Part shown: one piece after another, positions 34,507 to 43,702 of the stretch
Numbering within the stretch: the first letter of the stretch is position 1
How the letters are laid out: every line of letters starts with the position of its first letter
NCBI GenBank assembly: GCA_964396185.1
Contig: CAYNEI010000004.1
Coordinates: 34,297-98,296 of the forward strand
Source: CAYNEI01 sp964396185
Lineage (GTDB): Archaea; Thermoplasmatota; SW-10-69-26
Reading direction: 5' to 3'
Length of the DNA stretch: 64,000 bases
The notes under the pieces: model-generated
What the model was told of the DNA's origin: nothing
Database searches by the model: none
What the model saw: only the letters and a program-made list of their open reading frames with translations
Made by a program: the position numbers and the translations under genes

Positions 34507-34977
34507 ATGGTCGAGCTGATGCACCTGATCGCCCGGTTCCTCCACGTTGGCGCAGCCATGCTCTGGGTCGGCTACCTGGGCACCCTGGGTCTCGTGATCC
34601 TGCCGGCTGCGCGAGGCGCCCGCGGGGGCCATGCCCCGAACCTGGGTCCCATCCTGGACCGCATGCGCATCGGGATGTTCTTCGGGCCGGCGACCCTGCT
34701 CTTCGGGGCCTGGCTGGTGACAGCCTCAGGCCACACCTGGGGCCAGCTCCTCGAGCCTGGTTGGGGTCACGCTGTCACCGGCGGCCTGGTGGTCGCACTC
34801 ATCATGCTCGCCTTGGAGGGTGCGCTGATCATGCCGGGCATCCGCAAGGCCCATGCGGGCCCCATCGAGGAGCGGGAAGGGCGGTTGGCCAGTGTCCAGT
34901 TGACCGCGCTCTGGGCGGCCGGGCTCGGGCTGCTGGCGGGCTTCCTGATGATCAACGCGAGATTCGGTGGGTTCTAA
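34507..34977 (+). CDS. Small four-helix membrane protein
   Basis: 156 residues with four hydrophobic segments: LIARFLHVGAAMLWVGYLGTL, MFFGPATLLFGAWLVTA, AVTGGLVVALIMLALEGALI and ALWAAGLGLLAGFLMI. The HxGAAMLWVGYL segment resembles the first helix of CopD/DUF2269-type membrane proteins that bind haem or copper, but other motifs are weak. The stop is two bases before the next gene (34980), so they are co-transcribed. Confidence 0.75.
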   Translation: MVELMHLIARFLHVGAAMLWVGYLGTLGLVILPAARGARGGHAPNLGPILDRMRIGMFFGPATLLFGAWLVTASGHTWGQLLEPGWGHAVTGGLVVALIMLALEGALIMPGIRKAHAGPIEEREGRLASVQLTALWAAGLGLLAGFLMINARFGGF

Positions 34978-34979
34978 GG

Positions 34980-36917
34980 ATGCTTGCTCAGGCTCGTACT
35001 GGGGTTCTCATCGGCACCGTTCTCGTGCTCTTGGTCGCCGTTGTCCAGCTCCCACAAGCCCAAGGCCAGGTCGGGACAGTCTGCCCAGCATCGTACACGG
35101 CGACAGAGGACTGGGAGCTCGAGGAGCGCGGCTCGCTGGAGCGCGAGGCATCGGTCGTGCGCCTGGACTGCCGCTACGCTGTGAGCAAGGGTTCCGGGTT
35201 CGGGTCCGTGGAGCCCGATGGAACGGCGGGTGCATCGCTCACCACCGGGGGCGGCGAGCCCACGGGCATCGGGTACGTGGACGACGATGGCAACGACCGG
35301 ATCGGTCCAGACGACTGGGTCTACCTGGCCAGTGATCCCAGCGGCCAGGTCGCAGGCAACGACGTGCGTGTCATCAGCCCCCACGGTGAGCCAGGGTCCA
35401 TGGTGGGCGGCTCGAGCAATGAGGACTTCGGTGCGCCCCTGAAAGCGGCCACCGGCTCGTTCGGCTACGTCGACGATGACGGCACGAACAGCTTCACCGG
35501 CAACGATGACGATACGCTCATCTACGACAGCGACGGGGACGGCTCCGTCTCGGTCAACGACATCCAGTTCAGCGGCGCGGACGCAGGGAGCCTGGTGGAC
35601 AGCAACCACCACCTGTTCAACCGGGCGCTTGTGGACTACGACGGGACGCTGTCCTTCGAGGACAACGACGGGGACAACAGCTTCGATGCTGGGGATGAGC
35701 TCTACTTCGACAGCGACAGCGGGGGCTCGGTCAACGCCCAGGACATCCGGCTCACCGGTGGTGGCGATGCCGCCCGCCAGCTCGTGTTCACGCTGACCTG
35801 GGAGTACCCGGACCAAGCCCTGGGAGAGGTGGGCTGCGGGGACGACCCAGGGGACGACGGCCGAGCCTCCTCGGCCCACCACGCCCAGGTCACGTGGGCC
35901 GCCCCGCCCGGCACCGAGGAGCCGATCTCCTCGCCCAACTCCCTGGCCGCCGAGCTCATCGAAGCGATGGAGGCCTTCGCAGCCGAGTGCAGCCAGACGC
36001 CCGCCGCACCCTCGTGCCCCGAGCAGCACACGTTCACCGATGGCACCCAGGCCGAGCTCTCCAGCAGCCAGCCCGGGGAAGATGCGGGCCAGCAGACCTT
36101 GCGCTGCGCGTACGCCAGCACGACCTCGAGTCAGGCAGAGGAGTGGGAGGTTCGTATCGCTTGGACCGAGACGCCCGGGCCCGAGACCGAGCGCGGGTGC
36201 CTTGCGGTGAGCCTGGAGGAGCGAGCCCTGAGCCACGACGATGCCGAGGCGTACGTGAGCTGGGGCGGGTCCAGCGCGGACCCGGCCGGAGTCCGGGCGT
36301 TCAGCCAAGCCCGCTTGATGGAAGCGGCCAACGCGGCCATCGAGTGCATCCAGGTGACCGATTGCCAGCAGATCGCTGAGGCGCTGTCCAACGCCGTGCT
36401 CGTGCGCGCCGTTGGGCCGTACACCGTGGACGCCCAGGGCACGCCGGCCCAGGAGATCGCCTGCAGCTACGCGGACTCGGATCGCCAGAGGCCCGAGGCG
36501 ACGTTCCGGCTCACCTGGGTCCAGACCGACGGACCGATGTACTGGGCCTGCCAGGAGGGGGCCGAGACCCCTGCCCAGACCGTGGCAAGCGAGGTGAAGG
36601 CCGCCTCGGTCGCCTGGACCACGCCCTTCGGAGAGGAGGATCCGGCCTACGAAGACCACGCCCGGACGCTGCTCAGCTCGGCTGAGGCGCGCGCGGCCGG
36701 ATGCCCAAGCGAGGACGAGGACGGCGACGATGGGCCAGGGCTGGACCCACCGGACGGGGAAGCGGAGCCTCCTGAGGACGATGCGGATGAGGATGCTGGC
36801 GATCAGGGCGACGACGCCGATCCAGGAACCGACGATGCGGCCGGGGTCCACGTCCTGATCGTGATCCTAACGCTGGCTGGAGGGGCGCTCACCACCCGGG
36901 CTGGTTCGAAGCGCTAG
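34980..36917 (+). CDS. Large secreted, C-terminally anchored protein with Ca-binding-like repeats
   Basis: 645 residues. Signal peptide (MLAQARTGVLIGTVLVLLVA), then three repeats of GYVDDDGxxxxxxxDDxxxY with D-x-D-x-D loops (DSDGDGSVSVNDIQ, DSDSGGSVNAQDIR). They resemble dockerin/EF-hand calcium loops. The middle carries repeated Cys-containing blocks (CPEQHTFTDG, CSYADSD) of about 90 residues. The C terminus has an acidic Pro/Asp/Glu spacer then a membrane helix (HVLIVILTLAGGALTT) and basic end, an archaeal surface-anchor layout. Function is unknown; a calcium-stabilised surface protein is the best inference. Confidence 0.8.
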   Translation: MLAQARTGVLIGTVLVLLVAVVQLPQAQGQVGTVCPASYTATEDWELEERGSLEREASVVRLDCRYAVSKGSGFGSVEPDGTAGASLTTGGGEPTGIGYVDDDGNDRIGPDDWVYLASDPSGQVAGNDVRVISPHGEPGSMVGGSSNEDFGAPLKAATGSFGYVDDDGTNSFTGNDDDTLIYDSDGDGSVSVNDIQFSGADAGSLVDSNHHLFNRALVDYDGTLSFEDNDGDNSFDAGDELYFDSDSGGSVNAQDIRLTGGGDAARQLVFTLTWEYPDQALGEVGCGDDPGDDGRASSAHHAQVTWAAPPGTEEPISSPNSLAAELIEAMEAFAAECSQTPAAPSCPEQHTFTDGTQAELSSSQPGEDAGQQTLRCAYASTTSSQAEEWEVRIAWTETPGPETERGCLAVSLEERALSHDDAEAYVSWGGSSADPAGVRAFSQARLMEAANAAIECIQVTDCQQIAEALSNAVLVRAVGPYTVDAQGTPAQEIACSYADSDRQRPEATFRLTWVQTDGPMYWACQEGAETPAQTVASEVKAASVAWTTPFGEEDPAYEDHARTLLSSAEARAAGCPSEDEDGDDGPGLDPPDGEAEPPEDDADEDAGDQGDDADPGTDDAAGVHVLIVILTLAGGALTTRAGSKR

Positions 36918-36953
36918 GCGCCGCGAGGGACCCGTTGCTGAACCCGCGAAACC

Positions 36954-36961
36954 CATTTACC
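36954..36961 (+). promoter_or_regulatory. TATA-like box of the 36983 gene
   Basis: CATTTACC centred 26 bases before ATG 36983, supporting this ATG over the in-frame Met 48 bases upstream. Confidence 0.5.
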
Positions 36962-36982
36962 CCAGCCCGCCGTGCGAAGGGT

Positions 36983-38233
36983 ATGGAGGCTCGGGAGGCC
37001 CAGGCCATCGTCTGCAGCGCGCTTCTTCTCCTGACCGTGTTCTCTGTCTCGCCCTCGCTGGCCCTTCACGGGAGCCAGGACGACGCCGGCTCAGGCGGGG
37101 ATGCGGGCGACACCATCGAGCAGGCCCTGCCCATCCAGCCAGGCGTTCTCGAGGGCGCGCTGGTCTACCCGCTCGACCAAGTCGATCACTACGCGTTCAG
37201 CGTCGAACGGGGCGAGCTCATCAGCGCCGGGTTCCAAGACGTGGCCGAGGCGCAGCGAGCCTCGCTGATCGGTCCCGATGGGCAGCAGTACGCCATCGCG
37301 TTCGGCTTCGGGGTCCAGCCCGCGGAGTTCGTGGCCCACGAGACCGGGACCTGGATCCTCAAGGTCGAGGGCCCCGAGCTCTCCGAGCGCGTGGATGAGC
37401 ACGTCCACCACCGGCTCTACCGCATTCATCTCTCGGTGACGACACCCGAGGTCGCCATGAGCGACATCGTGGAGGACCCCTGGGGATCCAGGGAGCTCTC
37501 CTGGGATGAAGAGGGGGCCGTGCGCGTGTTCGTCTGGACCGAGACGACGAGCCGGGATGATGCGCCGGTCACCGTGATGAAAGCCACCGAGTTCTGGCTC
37601 GAGCTTGCCCAGGGTGGTGAGCTGCGGGGCACGTTCTTCACCCACTCCTCCAGGACCGCCCAGGGCTGCAGCATCGAGCTGGATGCCGGGCCTCTGGACT
37701 TGAGCGAGCAGGACGGCTCCGTGCTCTGCGAGGAGCAGGCCAGCGGTGGGTGGTCGCTCACCACCTTCAGCTTCCAAGGCCCGGCCGGGGCGCTTCGCAA
37801 CATCGCCTACACGACCGAGCCAGATGCGCCGGCCATGGTGGTCAGCGTGGTCTCTGATGTGCCCATCGAGCACGCCGCTGCATCAGGCTCCAACGTGCTC
37901 ACGTGGAACGAGATGGACGAGGCGGCCCCGAAGCTCTTGGCCCCCGGGGCGTCTGTGGTCGGGCCCCGCAGCCTCGAGGTCGTCGTCGACGACCACCTCC
38001 TCGGTGGTTTCTCGACCTGGACGACCAACGGGACCATCCATGCCCCCAACGGGGATGAACAACGCCTTGAGCCCGGTGCCTTCGAGCCCCTGATCGATGC
38101 CGAAGAGGGGGCCTGGAGGTTCGATCTCGGAGCCTCGGCCGGAGCCTCCAGCGCGGCCGTGAAGAACTACCTGACCGGCGTTCTCGTCCCGACCCTCGGC
38201 GTGGCTCCCGACCACCTCTCGCAGCGGTTGTGA
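36983..38233 (+). CDS. Secreted PPC-like domain protein
   Basis: 416 residues from ATG 36983. A signal peptide ending near SLALHG is followed by SQDDAGSGGDAGDTIEQALPI, nearly the same phrase as in the 27576 protein (DDAGSGQDAGDTPEDALEL). Then comes a PPC-like beta domain (VDHYAFSVERGELISAGF). The remaining 250 residues contain two Cys but no recognised domain; they are beta-rich. No anchor is present. The two proteins sharing this opening flank the kinase-subtilase region, suggesting a shared ligand or secretion theme. Confidence 0.75.
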   Translation: MEAREAQAIVCSALLLLTVFSVSPSLALHGSQDDAGSGGDAGDTIEQALPIQPGVLEGALVYPLDQVDHYAFSVERGELISAGFQDVAEAQRASLIGPDGQQYAIAFGFGVQPAEFVAHETGTWILKVEGPELSERVDEHVHHRLYRIHLSVTTPEVAMSDIVEDPWGSRELSWDEEGAVRVFVWTETTSRDDAPVTVMKATEFWLELAQGGELRGTFFTHSSRTAQGCSIELDAGPLDLSEQDGSVLCEEQASGGWSLTTFSFQGPAGALRNIAYTTEPDAPAMVVSVVSDVPIEHAAASGSNVLTWNEMDEAAPKLLAPGASVVGPRSLEVVVDDHLLGGFSTWTTNGTIHAPNGDEQRLEPGAFEPLIDAEEGAWRFDLGASAGASSAAVKNYLTGVLVPTLGVAPDHLSQRL

Positions 38234-38279
38234 GCAAGGCCCCGAAGATTGCCCGCAAGCCCGTGGGCGCGTGCGATCG

Positions 38280-39752
38280 TCAACTCGGGCCCGCTGCGCC
38301 CGGCATCGGACCGGTGTACTGCAAGGCGTAGAAGCCACTCGAGCGGTCGGTCACCCAGAGCAGGCCGTCGCGGTCATCGTCCCAGCGGGCCTGGTAGACG
38401 TTGGGGATGAAGCCCTCGGGGTCGAAGTTCGGCTTCTTCCACCAGTACTCGCCGGTGTAGGTCTCGCCGGGCTCGCCGATGGGCGAGTACCAGCCCACGT
38501 GCTCCGGGTTGGCCGGGTCGCTGGTGTCCAGGATCCACAAGCCGGCGTGGTAGTGGCTCACGGCCAAGAGCGGGGCCTGGTCGTAGGGGATGCTGGTGTG
38601 GGGGCTCATGAGGTACTGGCCTGGGATGGTCACGTTGCCAGGCAGTGCCCAGGTCCCGATCTGGTCCACGTTGGCTGGATCGGTGAGGTCGTATGCGCGA
38701 ACGACACCGCTGCCGGTGTCCAGGTTCCCGATCTCGGGCGCGCTCCATGCGATGACCCGGCCGTCCTCGCGGACCGTGGATTCGGCCATGAACCAGTGGG
38801 TGGCCCGGGCATCGCTGGGGGCCGGGTCGCTGTGGACGCCGAGCTCGGTGGGGTTGGTGGGATCCGTGATGTCCACGGTGACGGCGCCGCCGTCCCAGTG
38901 GCTGACGTACATGATGAGCTGGCCGGTGACGGGGTGGGGTGCTGCGAGCACGTCGTGCGGGAACGAGCGCGCATCGTCTGTGGTGGCTGTGGTGTGCCGG
39001 TAGCTGGCCACGTTGACCAGCCGGGCCCCGTCCGGGGTCTCGACGAAGCGGGCGATCTTGATGTCGTTGCCCACGGGCTCGTTCTTGGCCGTGGGAGCGG
39101 CGCCGAGGTAGAGGGGCTGGCCCACGTAGAGGACGTAGAGCTCGCCGTCGATCTGCTCGAAGTGGAAGTTGTGGGTGCCGATGAGCTCGACCGGATGCAG
39201 GCCGACCAGCTCCGGCGAGGAGCGGTCCGTGATGTCCACGATGTGGATGCAGACCGGGCAGTCCTGGACCGTGTTCGCGCCGGGGACGTCTTGCACGTTG
39301 AGGATGGCGTAGCGACCGTCCGGGCTGATGCGAACCTCCTGGAAGCTGTTCCCGTTCACGATGTAGGATCCCAGCGCCGTGACGTTGCTGGGGTCGGAGA
39401 CGTCGGCGAGCACGAAGCCTCCGTCTGTGTCCCCGTCGATGGCCACGGCGGCCAGCTCCTCGCTGCCGTCCTGGCTCTCCCAGAGCACGAAGTTGGCGAA
39501 CCCGTTCTTGCCCAGCTCGATGTCCAGGGTGCTCCACGAGATGAACTCGACGTTGTGGCCGCCTTCGTGGAGGGTGGCGTCGGTGTGGTCGTGGAACATC
39601 TCGATGGGCTCCCCGATGAGCGCCTGGATCTCTGTGAGGCGCTCGGTGACGGGGGGCTGGTCGGCTGGGTCCTCGTCCCCGTTGCCGATGCACCCGGCCA
39701 GGGTCATGGTGAGCATGAGGGTGGCGAGCGCGAGCGTGCGCCTGCGGATCAT
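38280..39752 (-). CDS. LVIVD-repeat beta-propeller lipoprotein
   Basis: 490 residues. N terminus MIRRRTLALATLMLTMTLAGC gives a lipobox at Cys21, then an acidic linker. The propeller carries GGFVLADVSDPSNVTAL, CIHIVDITDRSSPELVG and AVTVDITDPTNPTELGV blades, plus His-rich DHTDATLHEGGHNVEF before the first blade, as in the 3752 protein. These proteins are probably extracellular and membrane-tethered. The TATA box at 39775-39783 lies 27 bases before the ATG. It is divergent from the FG-GAP protein gene (39886), so the two may share a control region. Confidence 0.87.
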   Translation of the reverse strand: MIRRRTLALATLMLTMTLAGCIGNGDEDPADQPPVTERLTEIQALIGEPIEMFHDHTDATLHEGGHNVEFISWSTLDIELGKNGFANFVLWESQDGSEELAAVAIDGDTDGGFVLADVSDPSNVTALGSYIVNGNSFQEVRISPDGRYAILNVQDVPGANTVQDCPVCIHIVDITDRSSPELVGLHPVELIGTHNFHFEQIDGELYVLYVGQPLYLGAAPTAKNEPVGNDIKIARFVETPDGARLVNVASYRHTTATTDDARSFPHDVLAAPHPVTGQLIMYVSHWDGGAVTVDITDPTNPTELGVHSDPAPSDARATHWFMAESTVREDGRVIAWSAPEIGNLDTGSGVVRAYDLTDPANVDQIGTWALPGNVTIPGQYLMSPHTSIPYDQAPLLAVSHYHAGLWILDTSDPANPEHVGWYSPIGEPGETYTGEYWWKKPNFDPEGFIPNVYQARWDDDRDGLLWVTDRSSGFYALQYTGPMPGAAGPS

Positions 39753-39774
39753 GGGCCAGCATCCAGCAGGAGAG

Positions 39775-39783
39775 ATTTAATAT
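39775..39783 (-). promoter_or_regulatory. TATA box of the 39752 lipoprotein gene
   Basis: ATATTAAAT on the minus strand, centred 27 bases before ATG 39752, a strong leaderless promoter in the divergent spacer. Confidence 0.6.
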
Positions 39784-39885
39784 GACTCCTGAGCGCGAGC
39801 CGGGCCTTACCGATCGAATGGCGGTTGAAGGATGGTCACCTTCGTCCCGAAACCTTGTTCATCCCGGGCCACGGAACTCCCATGC

Positions 39886-41904
39886 ATGCAACCCCGGCTC
39901 GGTGCCCTGGTTCCGATGGTGGCCTCCTTGCTGCTCGTGGCATCGGGCCTCCTCGTCGTGGTCTCGGCCGAGCATACGCAGCAGGCGGATGGCAAGGCCG
40001 TGGCCTTCGAGCACAAGACCGGGAACGAGTGGTGGGTCGAGGTCATCCTCTCCGGCCCGGACGCCTCGTCGGTCTCCAAGCTGGAGGCCAAGGACGATGG
40101 TGGCCCGTGGGTCCAGCTTGAGAAGAAGTCCTGGGGTGCGTGGGGCGCCTCGTTCCACATCGAGCCCGGTCACGACGTGCGCTTCCGAGCCAGCTGGGCG
40201 GATGGGGCCATGGTCGAGAGCTGCTCGTTCACCCATCCAGAGGGTGTGGAGACGTGCCAGGACCCATGGCATGTCACCGAGATCGCCCGCACGGGGAGCT
40301 CGGCATCCGCCAACGGCCTGGCCGTAGGGGAGGTGGAGGGCGACGGGACCCAAGCGCTGTTCGTATCCACGAGCCAGGGCATCCAGGTCCACTCGGGGGA
40401 CGACCAGGGTTGGCGGCTCGTCGATACCATCGCGCCCGAGCGCGGGTTCGGTGAGATCGTGGTTGGGGACGGCGACGGTGACGGTCGCGCCGAGGTGTAC
40501 GCCCAGAGCGACTTCAACGATCTCTACCGGTACGTGCGCGTCGGCGACGGCTGGACCGAGAGCCATACGGAGCTGGAGGCACTGGGATCGAGCTCGGTGT
40601 CCGATCTGGTCGTCGGGGACCCGGACGACGACGGCCAGGATGAGATCTACGTAGGCGCCATCACGGACGATGCACCAGTGGTGCAAGTGCGCATCGTGGA
40701 GGGCGCGTTCCAGGAGGCGACCATCGCGGAGATCGGCGGGGGCACCCAGCACCTGGCCATCGGCGATGGGGACGGTGAGGGTGGACTCGAGCTCTACAAC
40801 GGAGGCGGCAACCGGGGCAACGACCACGTTCACCACATCGACCACGAGGACGGTAACTGGACGACCACGTTCGTGGACGGTGGCTACGGCAGCAGCGGCA
40901 CGGCCGGTGTCGCGATCTCAGATCCTGACGGCGACGGCAGCCCGGCGGTCTTCGCAGCACGCACGGGCTTCAGCTTCGAGGCCGGCAACGGCGTCTGGAG
41001 CAGCGTGTTCGATGGCGACGACTGGGTCTCCGAGCAGATCGTGACCCTCGAGGACGACCCCAACCACCTGGTGGCAGGCGAGGTGGACAACGACGGGGGC
41101 AGCGACGGGCCCCCCGAGCTCTACGTGACCACGTTCGGCGACGCCGGCAACGAGCTCCACCAAGTCCGGTCGTCCGACGGGAGCTGGCAGGCCGAGACGA
41201 TCGCCACGCTTGCCGGGGATGGACGCTACGTGCTGGCCGTGGGAGACGCTGACAACGATGGCCTCCAGGACCTCTACGCGCTTGAGCGGGCAGGAGATGG
41301 GCGCATCCTCCAGGTCACCGACCACGCGCCCCCCTCCACGGTGAGCCTCACCTTCGACTCACGCAACGGCAACGAGTGGTGGGTCCAGGTGCACATCACC
41401 GGCGACCAGCCATCGCGCGTGCAGGCCATGGACACCGGAGATCCATGGAAGGAGCTGCCCCTGCGCGACTGGGGTGACTGGGCCAAGAGCTTCCATGTCG
41501 AAGCTGGCAACGATGTGCGCTTCCGCGCCATGGTGGACGGCCTCTGGCATGCGTCCTGTACGTTCACCCACCCTGAGGGTAAGACGCTGGACGGCGCCGA
41601 GACGTGCGGCATCGAGGATGCCTCGCCCCCGCCACCCTCGGACTTCGATGCGGCCTTCCAGACGCCCGGCGGCAACGAGTGGTGGGTCGAGGTCGACGTC
41701 GATGCCAACGAGCCCTTGGCCGGCGTGGACGCCCGCGACGACGGCGGGCCGTGGATCGCCCTGGAGAAGAAGTCCTGGGGCGCATGGGCCAAGTCGTTCC
41801 ATGTCGAGGATGGTAGCCTCGTCGAGTTCCGGGCCACGAGCGCGGAGGGCGCTGTGGATCCCAGCGCAGAGTACCGGTGGCCGGATGGGACGCGGGTCTC
41901 TTGA
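39886..41904 (+). CDS. Secreted FG-GAP/VCBS-repeat protein with three expansin-like modules
   Basis: 672 residues from ATG 39886; signal peptide (MQPRLGALVPMVASLLLVAS). A module with GNEWWVEVIL, AKDDGGPWVQLEKKSWGAW and HDVRFRASW occurs near residues 45-120, again near 488-570 (GNEWWVQVHI) and 590-665 (GNEWWVEVDV). Between the first two, residues about 130-480 are FG-GAP/VCBS-like repeats with D-x-D-x-D calcium loops (DGDGDGRAEVY, DPDDDGQDEIY, DADNDGLQDLY), which form a beta propeller. The modules resemble expansin/CBM carbohydrate-binding domains, so polysaccharide binding is plausible. No catalytic domain is visible. Confidence 0.8.
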   Translation: MQPRLGALVPMVASLLLVASGLLVVVSAEHTQQADGKAVAFEHKTGNEWWVEVILSGPDASSVSKLEAKDDGGPWVQLEKKSWGAWGASFHIEPGHDVRFRASWADGAMVESCSFTHPEGVETCQDPWHVTEIARTGSSASANGLAVGEVEGDGTQALFVSTSQGIQVHSGDDQGWRLVDTIAPERGFGEIVVGDGDGDGRAEVYAQSDFNDLYRYVRVGDGWTESHTELEALGSSSVSDLVVGDPDDDGQDEIYVGAITDDAPVVQVRIVEGAFQEATIAEIGGGTQHLAIGDGDGEGGLELYNGGGNRGNDHVHHIDHEDGNWTTTFVDGGYGSSGTAGVAISDPDGDGSPAVFAARTGFSFEAGNGVWSSVFDGDDWVSEQIVTLEDDPNHLVAGEVDNDGGSDGPPELYVTTFGDAGNELHQVRSSDGSWQAETIATLAGDGRYVLAVGDADNDGLQDLYALERAGDGRILQVTDHAPPSTVSLTFDSRNGNEWWVQVHITGDQPSRVQAMDTGDPWKELPLRDWGDWAKSFHVEAGNDVRFRAMVDGLWHASCTFTHPEGKTLDGAETCGIEDASPPPPSDFDAAFQTPGGNEWWVEVDVDANEPLAGVDARDDGGPWIALEKKSWGAWAKSFHVEDGSLVEFRATSAEGAVDPSAEYRWPDGTRVS

Positions 41905-42733
41905 CGGCGAGTACTGTGGTCGGCGAACCCCCGATCGAACCCTCTACTCTACCCTCGCCCAGCATCCTCGGGGTGCGCCGCTGGCGGACAACCACCGTGT
42001 TGCGCGCTGGAGCGCGCTCCCTTCCAGGACCACCGACAGCTTGGGTTCCGACCCTGCCGGTCGGTCTGCCGAGCCGGCCCCTTGCGCCGCAAGGGGACGC
42101 CGGTGGGCGCGTAGGGCAGTCGAGCAGGCACCACCGTGCTCGCGCTGCTGACCCGAAGCCGCGTTCACGACAAACCATTTTATACGACAAGCCGAGGGGG
42201 GGTTGCGCGCGCCACTCGCGTGGTCAACGCGCACGGAACCGAGGCTCCCGCGCTTTCGCGGGCGCTCCCCTGGATCGGAGGCTCTAGGGATCGACGTTCG
42301 GAGGCGAGCCCTCGCCAGAACCGGCGGGGTTCATACGCCCGGGTCTGGGCCCTTGCGGCCCGGACACGGGCTTCTAAGCGACCATCTGAGAGGCATCTGA
42401 GGGGGGTCGGTCTTCACAGAGCCACGCGGCGGGCCGCGGGCTCAGGGTGAGAAGAAGGAACGAAGGCAGCCGAAAAACGCGGGAGGCTGTTGGGAGGCTG
42501 TTGGAGGCTTTTGGGCTGCCTTCGTAGAGCGATGCACGGGGCACCGCGCCAACCTATACTCTGTGCCACGGGGTCTTAAAGCTTGCTGCAGTTCTGTCGG
42601 CGATGGACGGCGTGGAACCGGATCCATGACGAGAAAATGGTGGATGGGTGGGTTCCTGTCCGGTTCTGGGTCGATCGGTAGCCACGTCGTCGGTCGCCCC
42701 AGGGGTTCGGTCGGCCTGGACCGGTCTGGCTGG
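41905..42733. other. 829-base gene-free structured tract, possible ncRNA
   Basis: No convincing reading frame on either strand. It contains a perfect palindrome CCCCTTGCG-C-CGCAAGGGG (42078-42096), a strong TATA-like CATTTTATACG (42176-42186) with no coding start 25-30 bases later, then hairpins CCCGCG/CGCGGG (42247-42262), GTCTGGGCC/GGCCCGGAC (42343-42365, one wobble) and CGAAGGCAGCC/GGCTGCCTTCG (42461-42471 with 42514-42524). Inside the last loop GGGAGGCTGTT is tandemly repeated (42481-42491, 42492-42502). A non-coding RNA starting near 42210 and ending near 42530 would explain the promoter. Confidence 0.5.
42461..42524 (+). repeat. Stem-loop enclosing an 11-base tandem repeat
   Basis: CGAAGGCAGCC (42461-42471) pairs exactly with GGCTGCCTTCG (42514-42524). 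The loop contains GGGAGGCTGTT twice in tandem plus a third partial copy (GGAGGCTTTT). Confidence 0.75.
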
Positions 42734-43630
42734 TTACGGGCGCCTGGCGTGCATGCGTCTGCGTGCGACGGCGGACAGCGCGAGCAGCGCGAGCACCAAG
42801 ACGACGGGGGCGGCCGGGACGGCATCCTCCCCAGGCTCGAAGGCCAAGGTGGCCACGCCGGACGAAGCTCCCCCGAGATGGAAGAGAAGGTAGCCTTGGC
42901 CCTCGGGCACCGCCACAGCCTCGTCCAGGCTCGCCCGGACGACGCCAACGCCCGGCACGAGGGTCGCGTTCACCGTGGCGTGGGCTTCAAGCCCGTTGCT
43001 GGTGACCCGATGGACCGTCAGTTGTGCTGGGCCTTCGACGATGTCGAGACCGATGGCGCTGAACACGATGGACTGGACCGAGCCCTCGTCCCGTTCCACG
43101 GCGCCCAGGCCCAGCGGCGCACCGTCCACGGGGGTGAGGTCGCCTTCGAAGCTGAAGCGGCCAGCGTCGAACAGGTCGCCTTCGCGGTAGCTCCACTGGA
43201 GGTCCACGGCCAGGGTCGCGTTGGGGGCCGCCGGGATCTCCCCGCCGGTCTCCGGGGCTGCCAGGAGAGCCACCTCGACCTCAAGGCCATCGCTGAGCCT
43301 GGGGTCTTGGTCACCGATCTCCTGCGGGGGAACGCTCTCCCCGCCCAAGCTCAAGGAGACCGGGGTGAGCGCAACCGTCTCGTTCGGGAGGCGAAGCTCA
43401 GCCTCGATGCCGGTCAAGCTCACTACGAGCCCCTCCCCGATGGAAAGCGGGCCTTCCACGACAGCCAGGACCGGCTGGCCGGCGAGCTCGCCGGTTGGCC
43501 CCTGGTAGAGCGTCCCGTCAGCCTGCCAACCCGTCTCGAGCACGCGCCGCTCGAGGTCGGCCAAGCAGCCTGCCCCGACGAGTAGGCCAGGGACCAGGGC
43601 GATCAACGCGATGGCTCCCGCGCGCTCCAC
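42734..43630 (-). CDS. Lipoprotein with C-terminal membrane anchor
   Basis: 298 residues from GTG 43630 (VERAGAIALIALVPGLL), lipobox GAGC at about residue 22. The mature chain is beta-rich with Gln/Gly/Glu composition, and a second hydrophobic helix (VVLVLALLALSAVARRR) closes the protein, followed by basic residues. The in-frame region upstream is antisense to fen1 and is rejected. The gene is divergent from fen1, so the 72 bases between are shared control sequence; GGTTTTGC lies on its strand near 43668. No family is recognised. Confidence 0.75.
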   Translation of the reverse strand: MERAGAIALIALVPGLLVGAGCLADLERRVLETGWQADGTLYQGPTGELAGQPVLAVVEGPLSIGEGLVVSLTGIEAELRLPNETVALTPVSLSLGGESVPPQEIGDQDPRLSDGLEVEVALLAAPETGGEIPAAPNATLAVDLQWSYREGDLFDAGRFSFEGDLTPVDGAPLGLGAVERDEGSVQSIVFSAIGLDIVEGPAQLTVHRVTSNGLEAHATVNATLVPGVGVVRASLDEAVAVPEGQGYLLFHLGGASSGVATLAFEPGEDAVPAAPVVLVLALLALSAVARRRMHARRP

Positions 43631-43671
43631 GCGGGCCGCACGACCTTCCCCCACAAGACGCTGTTGCAAAA

Positions 43672-43680
43672 CCTCATTAC
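43672..43680 (+). promoter_or_regulatory. TATA-like box of fen1
   Basis: CCTCATTAC centred 27 bases before ATG 43703, consistent with a leaderless start MGVELGALVP. Confidence 0.4.
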
Positions 43681-43702
43681 GCCGGGGCCGGGTGCGCTCC
43701 AC

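Noticed and set aside
42325..42365. tRNA-like T-arm (GGGGTTCATACGCC)
   Set aside because: The arm does not pair properly and no acceptor, D or anticodon stems can be built around it.
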